From: an uncultured Burkholderiales bacterium
Lineage (GTDB): Bacteria; Pseudomonadota; Gammaproteobacteria; Burkholderiales; Burkholderiaceae_C
Reading direction: 5' to 3'
NCBI GenBank assembly: GCA_943908475.1
Contig: CALTTG010000017.1
Span: forward strand, 1 to 64,000
DNA length: 64,000 bases
Below, piece by piece: positions 43,331-51,634 of this stretch (positions are counted from its first letter, which is position 1; each line of letters starts with the position of its first letter). The position numbers and the translations under genes were made by a program. The notes beneath the pieces are model-generated. The model ran no database searches, was not told the origin of the DNA, and was given only the letters and a program-made list of their open reading frames with translations.

Positions 43331-44665
43331 ATGCAAGAGAGCTTGTTGCCCACCCCTGACACCCCGGCCGCTCCTGTGTCGGGTGCCTTTGCGCCTTTGG
43401 CCGAGACGCTGCGTCCGCAGACCCTGGATGAGGTCATGGGGCAGTCGCACCTGCTCGGTGAGGGCATGCCCTTGAGGTTGGCCTTCCAGTCCGGCAAGCC
43501 TCACTCCATGATCTTTTGGGGGCCGCCCGGGGTGGGCAAAACCACGCTGGCCCGGTTGACGGCGCGTGCCTTTGATTGCGAGTTCATTGCCCTGTCTGCG
43601 GTCTTTTCCGGCGTCAAGGACATCCGGGCGGCCATGGAGCAGGCTGAGCAGCACCGCGCCAGGGGGCGCCACACGATCTTGTTCGTCGATGAAATCCACC
43701 GTTTCAACAAGTCACAGCAAGATGCCCTCTTGCCCTATGCCGAAAGCGGCTTGGTGACCTTCTTGGGTGCCACGACAGAGAATCCCTCGTTCGAGGTCAA
43801 CTCGGCCTTGCTGTCGCGTGCGCAGGTGTACGTTCTGAAGTCTTTGACCGACGACGAACTCAGGCAGTTGCTGCATCGCGCGCAAGCCACGGCCTTGCAA
43901 GGCCTGCTGATCGACGACGCGGCGGCAGAGGTCATCGTGGGTCATGCCGATGGCGACGCCAGGCGCTTCCTCAACCTGCTGTCGCAGTGCCAATCTGCCG
44001 CGGGTGCCGCCGGTGTTCACCGGGTCGACGTTGGCTTCGTGCAGAAAGCCCTGACCCTCAACAACCGCCGGTTTGACAAAGGGGGGGATCACTTCTACGA
44101 CCAGATTTCTGCCCTGCACAAGTCGGTCCGAGGCTCTCATCCCGATGCGGCCTTGTACTGGCTGACCCGCATGCTCGACGGCGGCGCTGACCCCCGTTAT
44201 CTGTCTCGGCGCATCGTGCGCATGGCGTGGGAAGACATCGGTCTGGCCGATCCCCGCGCTTTGCAGATTGCCAATGATGCAGCCCTGACCTTCGAGCGCT
44301 TGGGCAGTCCGGAAGGGGAGCTGGCCCTTGGGCAGGCCGTGATTTACTTGGCGATGGCGGCCAAGAGCAACGCGGGGTACAACGCCTACAACCAGGCCCG
44401 AGCGTTCGTGAAGCAAGACAGAAGCCGGGAGGTGCCCGTGCACCTCCGCAATGCGCCCACCCGACTCATGAAGGAGTTGGGCCACGGGCATGCCTACCGA
44501 TACGCCCATGACGAGCCCAACGCTTACGCTGCGGGCGAAACCTACCTGCCCGACGGCATGCCCGAACCTGGCTGGTACCAACCCGTGCCCCGTGGGCTGG
44601 AGCTCAAAATTGGCGAGAAGCTCTCGCAGCTCAGGCAGTGGGACGAGCAGGCGCGCAAGAAATGA
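43331..44665 (+). CDS. rarA: Replication-associated recombination protein A (AAA+ ATPase)
   Basis: From the ATG at 43331 there are 444 residues. Walker A is GPPGVGKTTLARLTA near residue 62, and Walker B is FVDEIHRFNKSQQDALLP near residue 118. GATTENPSFEVNSALLSRAQVYVL and the C-terminal MgsA/RarA tetramerisation segment (AYRYAHDEPNAYAAGETYLPDG) follow. It acts at stalled or collapsed replication forks. The CACAAT at 43319-43324 ends 6 bp before the ATG and no ribosome site is visible, so the message may be leaderless. Confidence 0.95.
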   Translation: MQESLLPTPDTPAAPVSGAFAPLAETLRPQTLDEVMGQSHLLGEGMPLRLAFQSGKPHSMIFWGPPGVGKTTLARLTARAFDCEFIALSAVFSGVKDIRAAMEQAEQHRARGRHTILFVDEIHRFNKSQQDALLPYAESGLVTFLGATTENPSFEVNSALLSRAQVYVLKSLTDDELRQLLHRAQATALQGLLIDDAAAEVIVGHADGDARRFLNLLSQCQSAAGAAGVHRVDVGFVQKALTLNNRRFDKGGDHFYDQISALHKSVRGSHPDAALYWLTRMLDGGADPRYLSRRIVRMAWEDIGLADPRALQIANDAALTFERLGSPEGELALGQAVIYLAMAAKSNAGYNAYNQARAFVKQDRSREVPVHLRNAPTRLMKELGHGHAYRYAHDEPNAYAAGETYLPDGMPEPGWYQPVPRGLELKIGEKLSQLRQWDEQARKK

Positions 44666-44668
44666 CGC

Positions 44669-45457
44669 TCAGGGCAGGGTGATGGTGATGTGCGCCACCT
44701 GAGGGGCCAACTGCACCACGTGCTGGAAGACGTCCAGCGTGGTTCGGGTGTGTTGTGACAGGTGCCAGCGCAGGCCCATGAAGCCCACCAATGCCACCAG
44801 CGCCAGCACCGACAGGGCGGCCCAGAGCGGGACCTCGTGTTTGAGTTGGTGGGCGATGCGGTCTGGGGCGGCCCAATGCGGCGCAAACCCCTGGCGCTTG
44901 CCTTTGTGGTGGGCGATTTCATCACCCACGCGCGCCACCAGGTAGTTGAGCTTCTCAGAGCCCTCCAAGATGTACTTGCCCTGAAAGCCCAGCAGCAAAC
45001 ACATGTGGAACACCTCCAGCGCCTGAAGTCGGCTGCTGCCCTGGCGACGCAACTCTTCCAGCCGCTCGAAGAACTGCTCGCCCGCCAGTTGCTCGCCGAA
45101 GAACTGCAGTTGAAGCGGCTGACGCTGCCACGCTTCCTTGACCTTGAAGGACGACATCATCACGGCCTCGTCCACCGTGGCGCAGAAGGCCCACTTGCAC
45201 AGGTGGATGTCGTCCACCGCGGCGTGGGCGCGAGTGGCTTGCCGTTCGAACTGTGTCAAAAACTGCTTGATGCGATCCCGGAAGGTGTCCGCATCTTGGG
45301 GCGGGTGTTTGCCCTTGAGCAGGAACAGCAAATAAAAGCCGTCGTACATCATGTCCAAGAGGGACGGTGTGCGTGCGGCAGGTTCTTGCACCAACGAAGG
45401 GGGCTGCGACAGAGCCGCTGGCGGCAAGGTGTTCAGTTGGGCGCTCATGCGGTGCAC
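44669..45457 (-). CDS. tssL: T6SS membrane-complex protein TssL (DotU/IcmH)
   Basis: The 262-residue protein (ATG 45457, or 45448 which removes three residues) has the DotU domain: LLDMMYDGFYLLFLLKGK, DEAVMMSSF, FFGEQLAGEQFFERLEELR, and FHMCLLLGFQGKYILEGSEKLNYLVARV. One TM segment lies near residues 217-240, followed by a short periplasmic end. It has no C-terminal OmpA-like peptidoglycan-binding domain, so another protein must supply that anchor. It is the last gene of tssJ-tssK-tssL. Its stop lies 3 bp from the rarA stop. Confidence 0.93.
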   Translation of the reverse strand: MHRMSAQLNTLPPAALSQPPSLVQEPAARTPSLLDMMYDGFYLLFLLKGKHPPQDADTFRDRIKQFLTQFERQATRAHAAVDDIHLCKWAFCATVDEAVMMSSFKVKEAWQRQPLQLQFFGEQLAGEQFFERLEELRRQGSSRLQALEVFHMCLLLGFQGKYILEGSEKLNYLVARVGDEIAHHKGKRQGFAPHWAAPDRIAHQLKHEVPLWAALSVLALVALVGFMGLRWHLSQHTRTTLDVFQHVVQLAPQVAHITITLP

Positions 45458-45465
45458 TTCCAGGG

Positions 45466-46824
45466 TCAGGCGTTGACGGCGATCAGCTCCAGGCGCAGGT
45501 CCTGGATGCCCGATGGCACATAAATGGTCACGGCTTGGGCCTGCATCATTCGCTCATAGAGCGCACCACGGGCTTCGACCGAAAAGTAGTACGCGCCCGG
45601 GCGAACCGGAACGGCTGCAGGCACCTGCGGTGCATGCACCAAACGAACACCCGGCATGGCGGAGAGCACCAGCTTGTCCACGTCGTCGGGCGCGCCCACC
45701 TTGAACCGCAAGGGCACGGCTTCGACCAGTTCCATCGGTGGTATCGCGGCGCTCACCCCCAGGTAGAACTGCGTGTTGCCCGACAGCTGCTCAGAGTCCA
45801 GTCGGCCCTGATGGAACGACGGCACGATCTCCTGAAGGTGAATCGCGAAGTAGCGGGTCGAAATCACCGTCTCCAGCAGCTCGCGGATCATGTGGTCCAG
45901 CTGCGCGAACCCGGGCCCCGGTTGTTCATGGTCGTAGGTGGGCAGGTCGGCCAGGGTGAAGCTTTTGGAGAACGTCATCAGGCTGCCCACCAGTTGCAGC
46001 AGTTGCTGGAACAGCCGTTCCGGGTGCAGCCCAGGTTGCCTCATGAGGTGGGTCAGGCCCGCGAACGCGGTGCTGGCCGTGTGCAGCAACCAGTACGAAG
46101 CCACATCGCCCGAACGAAACTCGATGATGTTTTTGCTTGGCTCTCGGTGCATGCCGTACAGGGCGTCGACCTTGGCTTGAAGCACATCCATCAATCGGCG
46201 CAACATCTGATGCAAGGGTGCTGAGGCTTCAATGCTCACACTGGGTGCCATGAAGCGTTCCACACGCTCGAAGCCGCCCGTGGCGGTGCGTTTCAGTGAC
46301 AGCAGCGGAAAGCTCATCAGGTGCGAGCGTGGCTCATGGGCGGCCAAGACGCGAGCAGACCGTTTCAGCGTGGTGATTTCCGCCGAAACGGCCTGGGTGT
46401 AGACGTCTCCAGCTTCTTGATGGTGTCGGTGATAGCGCACGGCCGTATCGGCCTCGGCCTGACTGGGGGCGGCGTTCAGCCCGGTCTCTCGGAGGGGCGC
46501 CATGGCGAGGTGAAAGACCCATTCGCCGCCCTGGATCGGGCTCTCCGGCAGTTCGCTCAGTGACATCGGGGGCGGCAGTTCATCCTCATCGGGGGCGTTG
46601 AACAACTCCCCGTCGGGCATCACGGCTCGCAGTTCGGTCAGCCGCAGGATCCCGGCACTCAATGCGTCCGTGTCCAGCTTCAGCTGTCGAACACCCCACG
46701 CCCAAGGATGAAGCACACGGGCCATTTGCGACAGGCGCCACTCGTGGTATCGGTCCTGCTGCTGAAAGTGTTGGGGGCGCAGGAACAGGCCTTCGCCCCA
46801 AAGAATCTTCGGAGATGAAATCAC
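45466..46824 (-). CDS. tssK: T6SS baseplate protein TssK
   Basis: From the GTG at 46824 there are 452 residues starting VISSPKILWGEGLFLRPQHFQQQDRYHEW, the near-invariant TssK opening. An upstream in-frame ATG at 46932 would add 36 non-homologous residues overlapping tssJ and is rejected. TssK links the baseplate to the TssJLM membrane complex. The gene starts 7 bp after the tssJ stop and ends 8 bp before tssL. Confidence 0.95.
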   Translation of the reverse strand: MISSPKILWGEGLFLRPQHFQQQDRYHEWRLSQMARVLHPWAWGVRQLKLDTDALSAGILRLTELRAVMPDGELFNAPDEDELPPPMSLSELPESPIQGGEWVFHLAMAPLRETGLNAAPSQAEADTAVRYHRHHQEAGDVYTQAVSAEITTLKRSARVLAAHEPRSHLMSFPLLSLKRTATGGFERVERFMAPSVSIEASAPLHQMLRRLMDVLQAKVDALYGMHREPSKNIIEFRSGDVASYWLLHTASTAFAGLTHLMRQPGLHPERLFQQLLQLVGSLMTFSKSFTLADLPTYDHEQPGPGFAQLDHMIRELLETVISTRYFAIHLQEIVPSFHQGRLDSEQLSGNTQFYLGVSAAIPPMELVEAVPLRFKVGAPDDVDKLVLSAMPGVRLVHAPQVPAAVPVRPGAYYFSVEARGALYERMMQAQAVTIYVPSGIQDLRLELIAVNA

Positions 46825-46831
46825 AGGTTGC

Positions 46832-47515
46832 TCACTTGACGGGGCAGGGCGTGGTGGTCGTGGCGGCCAGGCCGGCGGGCAGCCCGATGGGCGCCAGCGC
46901 AGGCGATGACAAGGCGCACGCGTGGGCACCAATTTTCAGGCCGGTCTTTTCGGCGTCTTGGGCACTGAAGACGTAGCGCCAACGCTGGGCTGCGGGGTGC
47001 CGATATTGCGCAACGATGGCCACGTACTGTGCCTCTCTCGCCGTTTTCTCCTGGAAGCTCACGACTTGCCCGGGGATCAGTTGGATCTCTCGCACTTCCA
47101 GCAGGTCATCGCCCAAACGCTGTTTTTCCTGAGCGGGGTCGGTGAACACCTCGGCAGGCACTTGCATGAGCGCATGGGGGCTGCGAAGTTTGTAAATGCG
47201 CGTCAGCAGCGCCAGGGACTCGCCAGTGGGCAAGGTGTTGAGTTTGGCGTCTGCTTCAATGCGCCAATTCAGACGGCGCTCGGGCAGGGTGATCTCAGGC
47301 ACCTCGACGTCCTTGAGACCGATGCTTTCGAGCGCCTTGTCCTTCATGGTGCTGAGGCGGTCCAGCACCCCTTTCGAGGTGGGAGCCTCCATCACTGTTC
47401 CGGTGGGCGGCTTTGGCGTTGAGCTGCACCCCTGCAGCGTCAGGCACAGCATGGCGCCCAGACGCCACCCCAGACCCCATGGACTTCCTCGATGAAAAAA
47501 CTTCCCTGACTTCAT
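46832..47515 (-). CDS. tssJ: T6SS outer-membrane lipoprotein TssJ
   Basis: From the ATG at 47515 there are 227 residues, with a signal peptide and lipobox LQGC near residue 30. After a variable linker (about 65 residues) comes the TssJ beta-sandwich, seen in LNWRIEADAKLNTLPTGESLALLTRIYKLRS and REIQLIPGQVVSFQEKTAREAQYVAIVAQYRHP. It anchors the TssLM complex to the outer membrane. The linker and an Ala/Thr-rich tail make it longer than typical TssJ (about 160-180 residues). It is the first gene of the minus-strand half of the T6SS. A TACACT on the minus strand at 47555-47560 is a possible -10. Confidence 0.9.
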   Translation of the reverse strand: MKSGKFFHRGSPWGLGWRLGAMLCLTLQGCSSTPKPPTGTVMEAPTSKGVLDRLSTMKDKALESIGLKDVEVPEITLPERRLNWRIEADAKLNTLPTGESLALLTRIYKLRSPHALMQVPAEVFTDPAQEKQRLGDDLLEVREIQLIPGQVVSFQEKTAREAQYVAIVAQYRHPAAQRWRYVFSAQDAEKTGLKIGAHACALSSPALAPIGLPAGLAATTTTPCPVK

Positions 47516-47594
47516 GTGTGTGCCTGCATGCGGGACGGACCCGCGTCGCCGCGTAGTGTAAGGAGGGTCTTGTGGTCCTGAGTCAGTCCAGCGT

Positions 47595-47608
47595 CCCTCT
47601 CGAGAGGG
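47595..47608. repeat. Perfect 14-bp palindrome in the divergent T6SS control region
   Basis: CCCTCTCGAGAGGG is fully symmetric and lies between tssJ (minus) and the TPR lipoprotein gene (plus), about 80 bp from tssJ. It could be an operator shared by both halves. Confidence 0.6.
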
Positions 47609-47642
47609 GGCAATTGCAACCGGGTGAAAGAGTGTGTAACTC

Positions 47643-47676
47643 GCCCCCTTCCGGGGGGGGTGTTTGCGTTTTTTTT
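47643..47676 (+). promoter_or_regulatory. Hairpin plus T8 run in the leader of the plus-strand T6SS genes
   Basis: A CCCCC/GGGGG stem with a TTCC loop (47644-47657) is followed by a T-rich stretch ending in eight T (47669-47676). It looks like a weak intrinsic terminator or attenuator about 77 bp before the lipoprotein GTG. Whether transcription starts before it is not clear. Confidence 0.4.
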
Positions 47677-47752
47677 CCGTTGTAATTCGCGCAGCTTTGG
47701 CGACAGCGCAATGGATGCGTTGGCCGGGCATTGATTCATTCAGGGAGTAAAC

Positions 47753-48463
47753 GTGCAGTTGACGTTCGTTCGACGCGCCGCGACCATGTCCGCGGTGCTG
47801 TCCTTGGTTGCCTTGTTGGCAGCCTGTGCCACAGGGCCCCGCTCGGCCGCCAACGCGGATGAGCCTGTGACGGTGGCCGGGCATCTGGTCCCTGAGCGCA
47901 TCGCCGGCAACATCGCCGCTGCAGACGAAGCACAGAAAGCGGGCAAACAAGACGTCGCGCTGCAAGCGCTCGACTCCGCCACCAAAAAAGACCCAGAGAG
48001 CAAGCTGCCCTGGCTCAAGCGCGCCCAAATCCATTTTGAAGCCCGTCAATACGGGGCCGCGATCTCGGCCGCCCAAGAGGTGCTGCAGCGTGACGACGCT
48101 GACCTGACGGCCAAAAGCATCCTGGCCGTCAGTGGCTTGCGCGTGAGCGCCGAGGCGCTGGAGCAACTGCGCAAAGCCAACGAGGTCAATGGCTCTGCCC
48201 GAACCGAGGCCGAAAGCGTGGCTCGCCTCATTCGTGAAGCGTTGGGTGAGCCCATCTTGGTCGAGGCCCCTGCCGCAGGCGTTCGCCCCGATGCCCGTCC
48301 CGCAGGGCGCGCCAATTCGATGGCTCGCCCATCGCCCTCTCGTCCCGTGGCCCAGCCGGTGCGGCCGGTCACGCCAGTGGCTGCCCCATCGAAGTCGCCT
48401 GCCGTGGCGCCCGTGTCTGGCAATGGCACCAAGGCGGCCAATCCCTTCGGTTCTTTGAAGTAA
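47753..48463 (+). CDS. T6SS-associated TPR lipoprotein
   Basis: The GTG at 47753 has AGGGAG at 47742-47747. The 236-residue protein has a signal peptide with lipobox LAAC near residue 25, then about 130 residues of helical tetratricopeptide-like pairs (AADEAQKAGKQDVALQALDSATKKDPESKLPWLKRAQIHFEARQYGAAISAAQEVL). It ends in a Pro/Ala/Val-rich low-complexity tail of about 60 residues. It is the first gene of the operon with tssB, tssC and hcp. Similar TPR genes precede tssB in other Burkholderiales clusters as I recall. The role is unknown; a periplasmic adaptor is possible. Confidence 0.82.
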   Translation: MQLTFVRRAATMSAVLSLVALLAACATGPRSAANADEPVTVAGHLVPERIAGNIAAADEAQKAGKQDVALQALDSATKKDPESKLPWLKRAQIHFEARQYGAAISAAQEVLQRDDADLTAKSILAVSGLRVSAEALEQLRKANEVNGSARTEAESVARLIREALGEPILVEAPAAGVRPDARPAGRANSMARPSPSRPVAQPVRPVTPVAAPSKSPAVAPVSGNGTKAANPFGSLK

Positions 48464-48482
48464 AACCCATCAGGAGTCCATC

Positions 48483-49007
48483 ATGTCGAAGAAAGACAGT
48501 GTTCAAAAGCGTCTGGAGCGCGTGCGTCCTCCCCGCGTCCAGTTGACCTATGACGTCGAGATCGGCGATGCCATCGAGCAAAAGGAACTTCCCTTTGTGA
48601 TGGGCGTCATGGGTGATTTCACCGGCCAGCCTGACCCTGATCAGCCACAAGCCAAAGTCAAAGACCGCAAGTTCGTCAACATCGACATGGACAACTTTGA
48701 CGAGGTGCTCTCGGGCATGGCGCCTCGTGCCAGCTACCGTGTGCGCAACCGTCTGAGCCCGGAGGGCGGTGAGTTCGCGGTCAACCTCCAGTTCAAGAAG
48801 ATGGACGACTTCCGTCCGGAATCCGTCGTGGAACAAGTCGAGCCGTTGCGTCGCTTGCTCGAAGCCCGTACCCGCCTCTCTGACCTGCGCAACAAGATGG
48901 CCAGCAACGAGAAGCTGGAGGACCTGTTGGCCGACGCATTGGCCAGCACCGACAAGCTCACCCAGCTGAACGCTGAGGTGGCCGATCAGTCTCAGCCCCA
49001 GGAGTGA
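48483..49007 (+). CDS. tssB: T6SS contractile sheath small subunit TssB (VipA)
   Basis: The 174-residue protein starts MSKKDSVQKRLERVRPPRVQLTYDVEIGDAIEQKELPFVMGVMGDF and has the RKFVNIDMDNFDEVLSGM segment typical of TssB. It forms the sheath with TssC. It begins 19 bp after the TPR lipoprotein gene with GGAG just upstream, and ends 5 bp before tssC. Confidence 0.96.
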   Translation: MSKKDSVQKRLERVRPPRVQLTYDVEIGDAIEQKELPFVMGVMGDFTGQPDPDQPQAKVKDRKFVNIDMDNFDEVLSGMAPRASYRVRNRLSPEGGEFAVNLQFKKMDDFRPESVVEQVEPLRRLLEARTRLSDLRNKMASNEKLEDLLADALASTDKLTQLNAEVADQSQPQE

Positions 49008-49012
49008 GCCCC

Positions 49013-50500
49013 ATGAGTGCCCAACTGCAAAACCAAGGCGCCGTGGCGCTGCCGGCCGAATCCACGTCCTTGCTGGACAGTCTCATTTCCCAGAGCCGGG
49101 TGGCGCGCAATGAGGTCGAGCACAGCCGAACCCGGGACCTGATTGGCGAGCTCGTCCGTGAAGTCATGGACGGCACCGTGGTCGTGTCGGACAACCTGTC
49201 GGCCATGCTGGATGCTCGCATCGCCGATTTGGACCGCTTGATCTCCGAGCAACTCTCCGAAGTGCTGCACGCTCCCGAGTTTCAGAAGCTGGAGTCCAGC
49301 TGGTCGGGTCTCCAGTACCTGTGCAAACAGACCTCGACGAGCGAGCAGTTGAAGATCAAGGTCTTCAATGTGAGCAAGAAGGAGTTGGTCAAAGACTTCA
49401 AGACGGCCATTGATTTCGACCAGTCGGCCTTGTTCAAGAAGGTTTACGAAGAAGAGTTCGGCACCTTCGGTGGCTCGCCATTTGCCGCCTTGGTGGGTGA
49501 TTTCGACATCGGCCGTTCGCCCGAAGACATGTACTTCATCGAGCAGATGTCCCACGTGGCGGCAGCTTCGCATGCACCCTTCCTCACCGCTGCCGCGCCG
49601 GAGATCATGGGCCTGGAGACCTACACCGATCTGGGCAAGCCACGTGACATGTCCAAGGTCTTCGACACGGTCGAGTACGCCAAGTGGAAGTCCTTCCGGG
49701 AGTCGGAAGATTCTCGCTATGTGGGCCTGACGTTGCCCCGTTTCCTGGGGCGCCTTCCCTACAACCCCAAGGACGGCCTCACCACTGAAGGGTTCAACTT
49801 CGTGGAAGAGACCGACGGCACCAACCACGACAAGTACCTGTGGGTGAATGCGGCTTATGCCTTCGGTGCTCGCCTGACGGCGGCCTTCGAGCAGTACGGC
49901 TGGTGTGCGGCCATCCGTGGGGTGGAAGGCGGCGGCTTGGTCGAAGACTTGCCCACCCACACGTTCAAAACCGACGACGGTGAAGTGGCGCTGAAGTGCC
50001 CCACCGAAATCGCCATCACCGATCGCCGCGAGAAGGAACTCAGCGACCTGGGCTTCATCCCCTTGGTGCACTGCAAGAACACCGACTACGCCGCGTTCTT
50101 TGGGGCTCAGTCGGTTCAAAAGCACAAGAAGTACGACAACCCAGCGGCCAATGCCAATGCCGTGCTGGCTGCGCAACTGCAGTACATCTTCTCGGTGTGT
50201 CGCATCGCTCACTACCTGAAGGCGATGATGCGCGACAAGATCGGCAGCTTCGCGTCTGCAGGCAATGTCGAAACCTTCCTGAACAACTGGATCAGCCAGT
50301 ACGTGTTGGCCGATGACAGCGCGTCTCAGGAAGCCAAAGCGAAATACCCCCTGAGGGAAGCTTCCATCGAAGTTCAGGAAGTGCCCGGTCGTCCCGGGGT
50401 GTACCGTGCGGTGGCGTTTGTCCGTCCGCACTTCCAGCTCGATGAGCTGTCGGTTTCCCTGCGCCTGGTGGCTGAGCTGCCTCAGGGTGGCCGCGGCTGA
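49013..50500 (+). CDS. tssC: T6SS contractile sheath large subunit TssC (VipB)
   Basis: The ATG at 49013 is preceded by CAGGAG and fits best; a GTG at 49004 overlaps tssB. The 495-residue protein includes the TssC landmarks LESSWSGLQYLCKQT, FDQSALFKKVYEEEFGTFGGSPFAALVGDF, LTLPRFLGRLPYNPK and NWISQYV near the C-terminus. It is the main sheath subunit with the ClpV-recycled complex. Confidence 0.97.
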   Translation: MSAQLQNQGAVALPAESTSLLDSLISQSRVARNEVEHSRTRDLIGELVREVMDGTVVVSDNLSAMLDARIADLDRLISEQLSEVLHAPEFQKLESSWSGLQYLCKQTSTSEQLKIKVFNVSKKELVKDFKTAIDFDQSALFKKVYEEEFGTFGGSPFAALVGDFDIGRSPEDMYFIEQMSHVAAASHAPFLTAAAPEIMGLETYTDLGKPRDMSKVFDTVEYAKWKSFRESEDSRYVGLTLPRFLGRLPYNPKDGLTTEGFNFVEETDGTNHDKYLWVNAAYAFGARLTAAFEQYGWCAAIRGVEGGGLVEDLPTHTFKTDDGEVALKCPTEIAITDRREKELSDLGFIPLVHCKNTDYAAFFGAQSVQKHKKYDNPAANANAVLAAQLQYIFSVCRIAHYLKAMMRDKIGSFASAGNVETFLNNWISQYVLADDSASQEAKAKYPLREASIEVQEVPGRPGVYRAVAFVRPHFQLDELSVSLRLVAELPQGGRG

Positions 50501-50539
50501 TCAAGCCTTTTCCCATAACCAATCACGGAAGGAAAGCCT

Positions 50540-51100
50540 GTGAAAGACATCTACATCGAGTTCAAGAACTCGGCCATCAAGGGCGACGTTCGCGACTCCG
50601 TCCACGGCAGCAACTCGGCCACGGGACAAAACAGCAAGCCCACCATCGAGGTCGATTCGTGGCAGCACCTGATTCGTCAACCCAAGTCGGCCTCGGCCTC
50701 GACCTCGGGTGGTCACACTTCTGAGCGTTGCGAGCACGAAGAAATGGTGTTCGTCAAGGACATCGATTCGGCCAGCCCCAAGCTGTGGCAAGCCGCCTCG
50801 CAAGGCCTGGTCACGCCGGAAGTGGAAATCACGTTCTACCGCGCCAGCGGTCAGACGGGTTCCTTCAACACGGGCACCTCCAATGCGCGCATCAAGTACT
50901 TGGTGATCAAGCTGAAGAACGTGCTCGTGTCGTCGGTGGCTCCCGCCGTCAACGAAGAAGGCATCCCCAAAGAAACCTTCGGTCTGAAGTACTCGGCTGT
51001 TGAATGGGCGTACTCGGCGTCCAAGCTGGACGGCAGCCAAGGTGCCGTTACCGGCACGGGTGCCTGGAACCTGGCCACCAACACGGCCACGTTCTCTTGA
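50540..51100 (+). CDS. hcp: T6SS tube protein Hcp (TssD)
   Basis: The GTG at 50540 follows GGAAAG by 6 bp. The 186-residue protein starts VKDIYIEFKNSAIKGDVRDSVH and contains HTSERCEHEEMVFVKDIDSASPKLWQAASQG and VEITFYRASGQ. These are Hcp features, though at 186 residues it is longer than many (about 160-170). It forms the hexameric inner tube and can carry effectors. A strong hairpin 30 bp after its stop may raise hcp transcript over downstream genes. Confidence 0.93.
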   Translation: MKDIYIEFKNSAIKGDVRDSVHGSNSATGQNSKPTIEVDSWQHLIRQPKSASASTSGGHTSERCEHEEMVFVKDIDSASPKLWQAASQGLVTPEVEITFYRASGQTGSFNTGTSNARIKYLVIKLKNVLVSSVAPAVNEEGIPKETFGLKYSAVEWAYSASKLDGSQGAVTGTGAWNLATNTATFS

Positions 51101-51130
51101 TCTGAGCGTTCATAAAATTGAGGGAGGAGT

Positions 51131-51157
51131 CAAGCGGCGGCCAGTGGTCGCCGCTTG
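51131..51157 (+). terminator. Hairpin between hcp and tssE (attenuator or mRNA-stabilising stem)
   Basis: CAAGCGGCG (51131-51139) and CGCCGCTTG (51149-51157) are perfect inverted copies. The inner bases extend the stem to about 12 bp with a 3-nt loop. No U-run follows, so it is more likely a partial terminator or an RNA 3'-end stabiliser than a full stop, since tssE, tssF and tssG follow. Confidence 0.6.
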
Positions 51158-51168
51158 CTTCATGTGAC

Positions 51169-51630
51169 ATGGCGTTGTTCAGCCTGAACTTGATGGAAAA
51201 GCTCCTGGGGGATGCCCGCGACGAGGTGGTGCATCACTCGGTTGAGCGACTGAAGGACAGCGTGGCCCGTGATGTTGAGGGCTTGCTCAACAGTCGCTGT
51301 GGTCTGCATGAAGACGCCTTGGATGGTTTGCCTCAGTGTCAGCAATCGGTGCTGTCTTATGGCTTGAAAGATTTTGTCTCGCTGAGTTTGAGCAGCGAGG
51401 GCGATCGAGACGCGATCTGTCTCGACATTCGTCGCAGCCTGGCGTTGCACGAACCGCGCTTGCGCAATGTGCAGGTGTCGGTGACCAAGGCCGAGGGCGC
51501 AGGGCAGCGCCTGCATTTTTCCATTCGCGCCTTGCTGGTGGCTCAAGAGGCCCGTGAGCCGGTCAACTTCGACGCCGTGCTCACACCCGTGACCCAGCGT
51601 TATCACGTAAGCCGCCAAGCGGGCGCCTGA
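51169..51630 (+). CDS. tssE: T6SS baseplate protein TssE (gp25-like)
   Basis: From the ATG at 51169 there are 153 residues. The gp25 domain shows as RDVEGLLNSRCGL, SVLSYGLKDFVSLSLSSEGDRDAICLDIRRSLALHEPRLRNVQVSV. An in-frame upstream codon at 51118 would start inside the hcp hairpin. No clear ribosome site precedes 51169. It is a wedge component of the T6SS baseplate. It ends 4 bp before tssF. Confidence 0.92.
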   Translation: MALFSLNLMEKLLGDARDEVVHHSVERLKDSVARDVEGLLNSRCGLHEDALDGLPQCQQSVLSYGLKDFVSLSLSSEGDRDAICLDIRRSLALHEPRLRNVQVSVTKAEGAGQRLHFSIRALLVAQEAREPVNFDAVLTPVTQRYHVSRQAGA

Positions 51631-51634
51631 GCAC

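Noticed and set aside
42985..43359. 124-codon plus-strand frame in the helicase-rarA gap
   Set aside because: Composition is unlike neighbouring proteins, it has no ribosome site, and it overlaps the rarA start in another frame.
46825..46932. N-terminal extension of TssK from the ATG at 46932
   Set aside because: It would overlap tssJ by 100 bp and put 36 Pro/Arg-rich residues before the invariant TssK opening.
47516..47752. Sigma54 promoter for the T6SS
   Set aside because: No GG-N10-GC core with the TGGCAC/TTGCA pattern is present on either strand.
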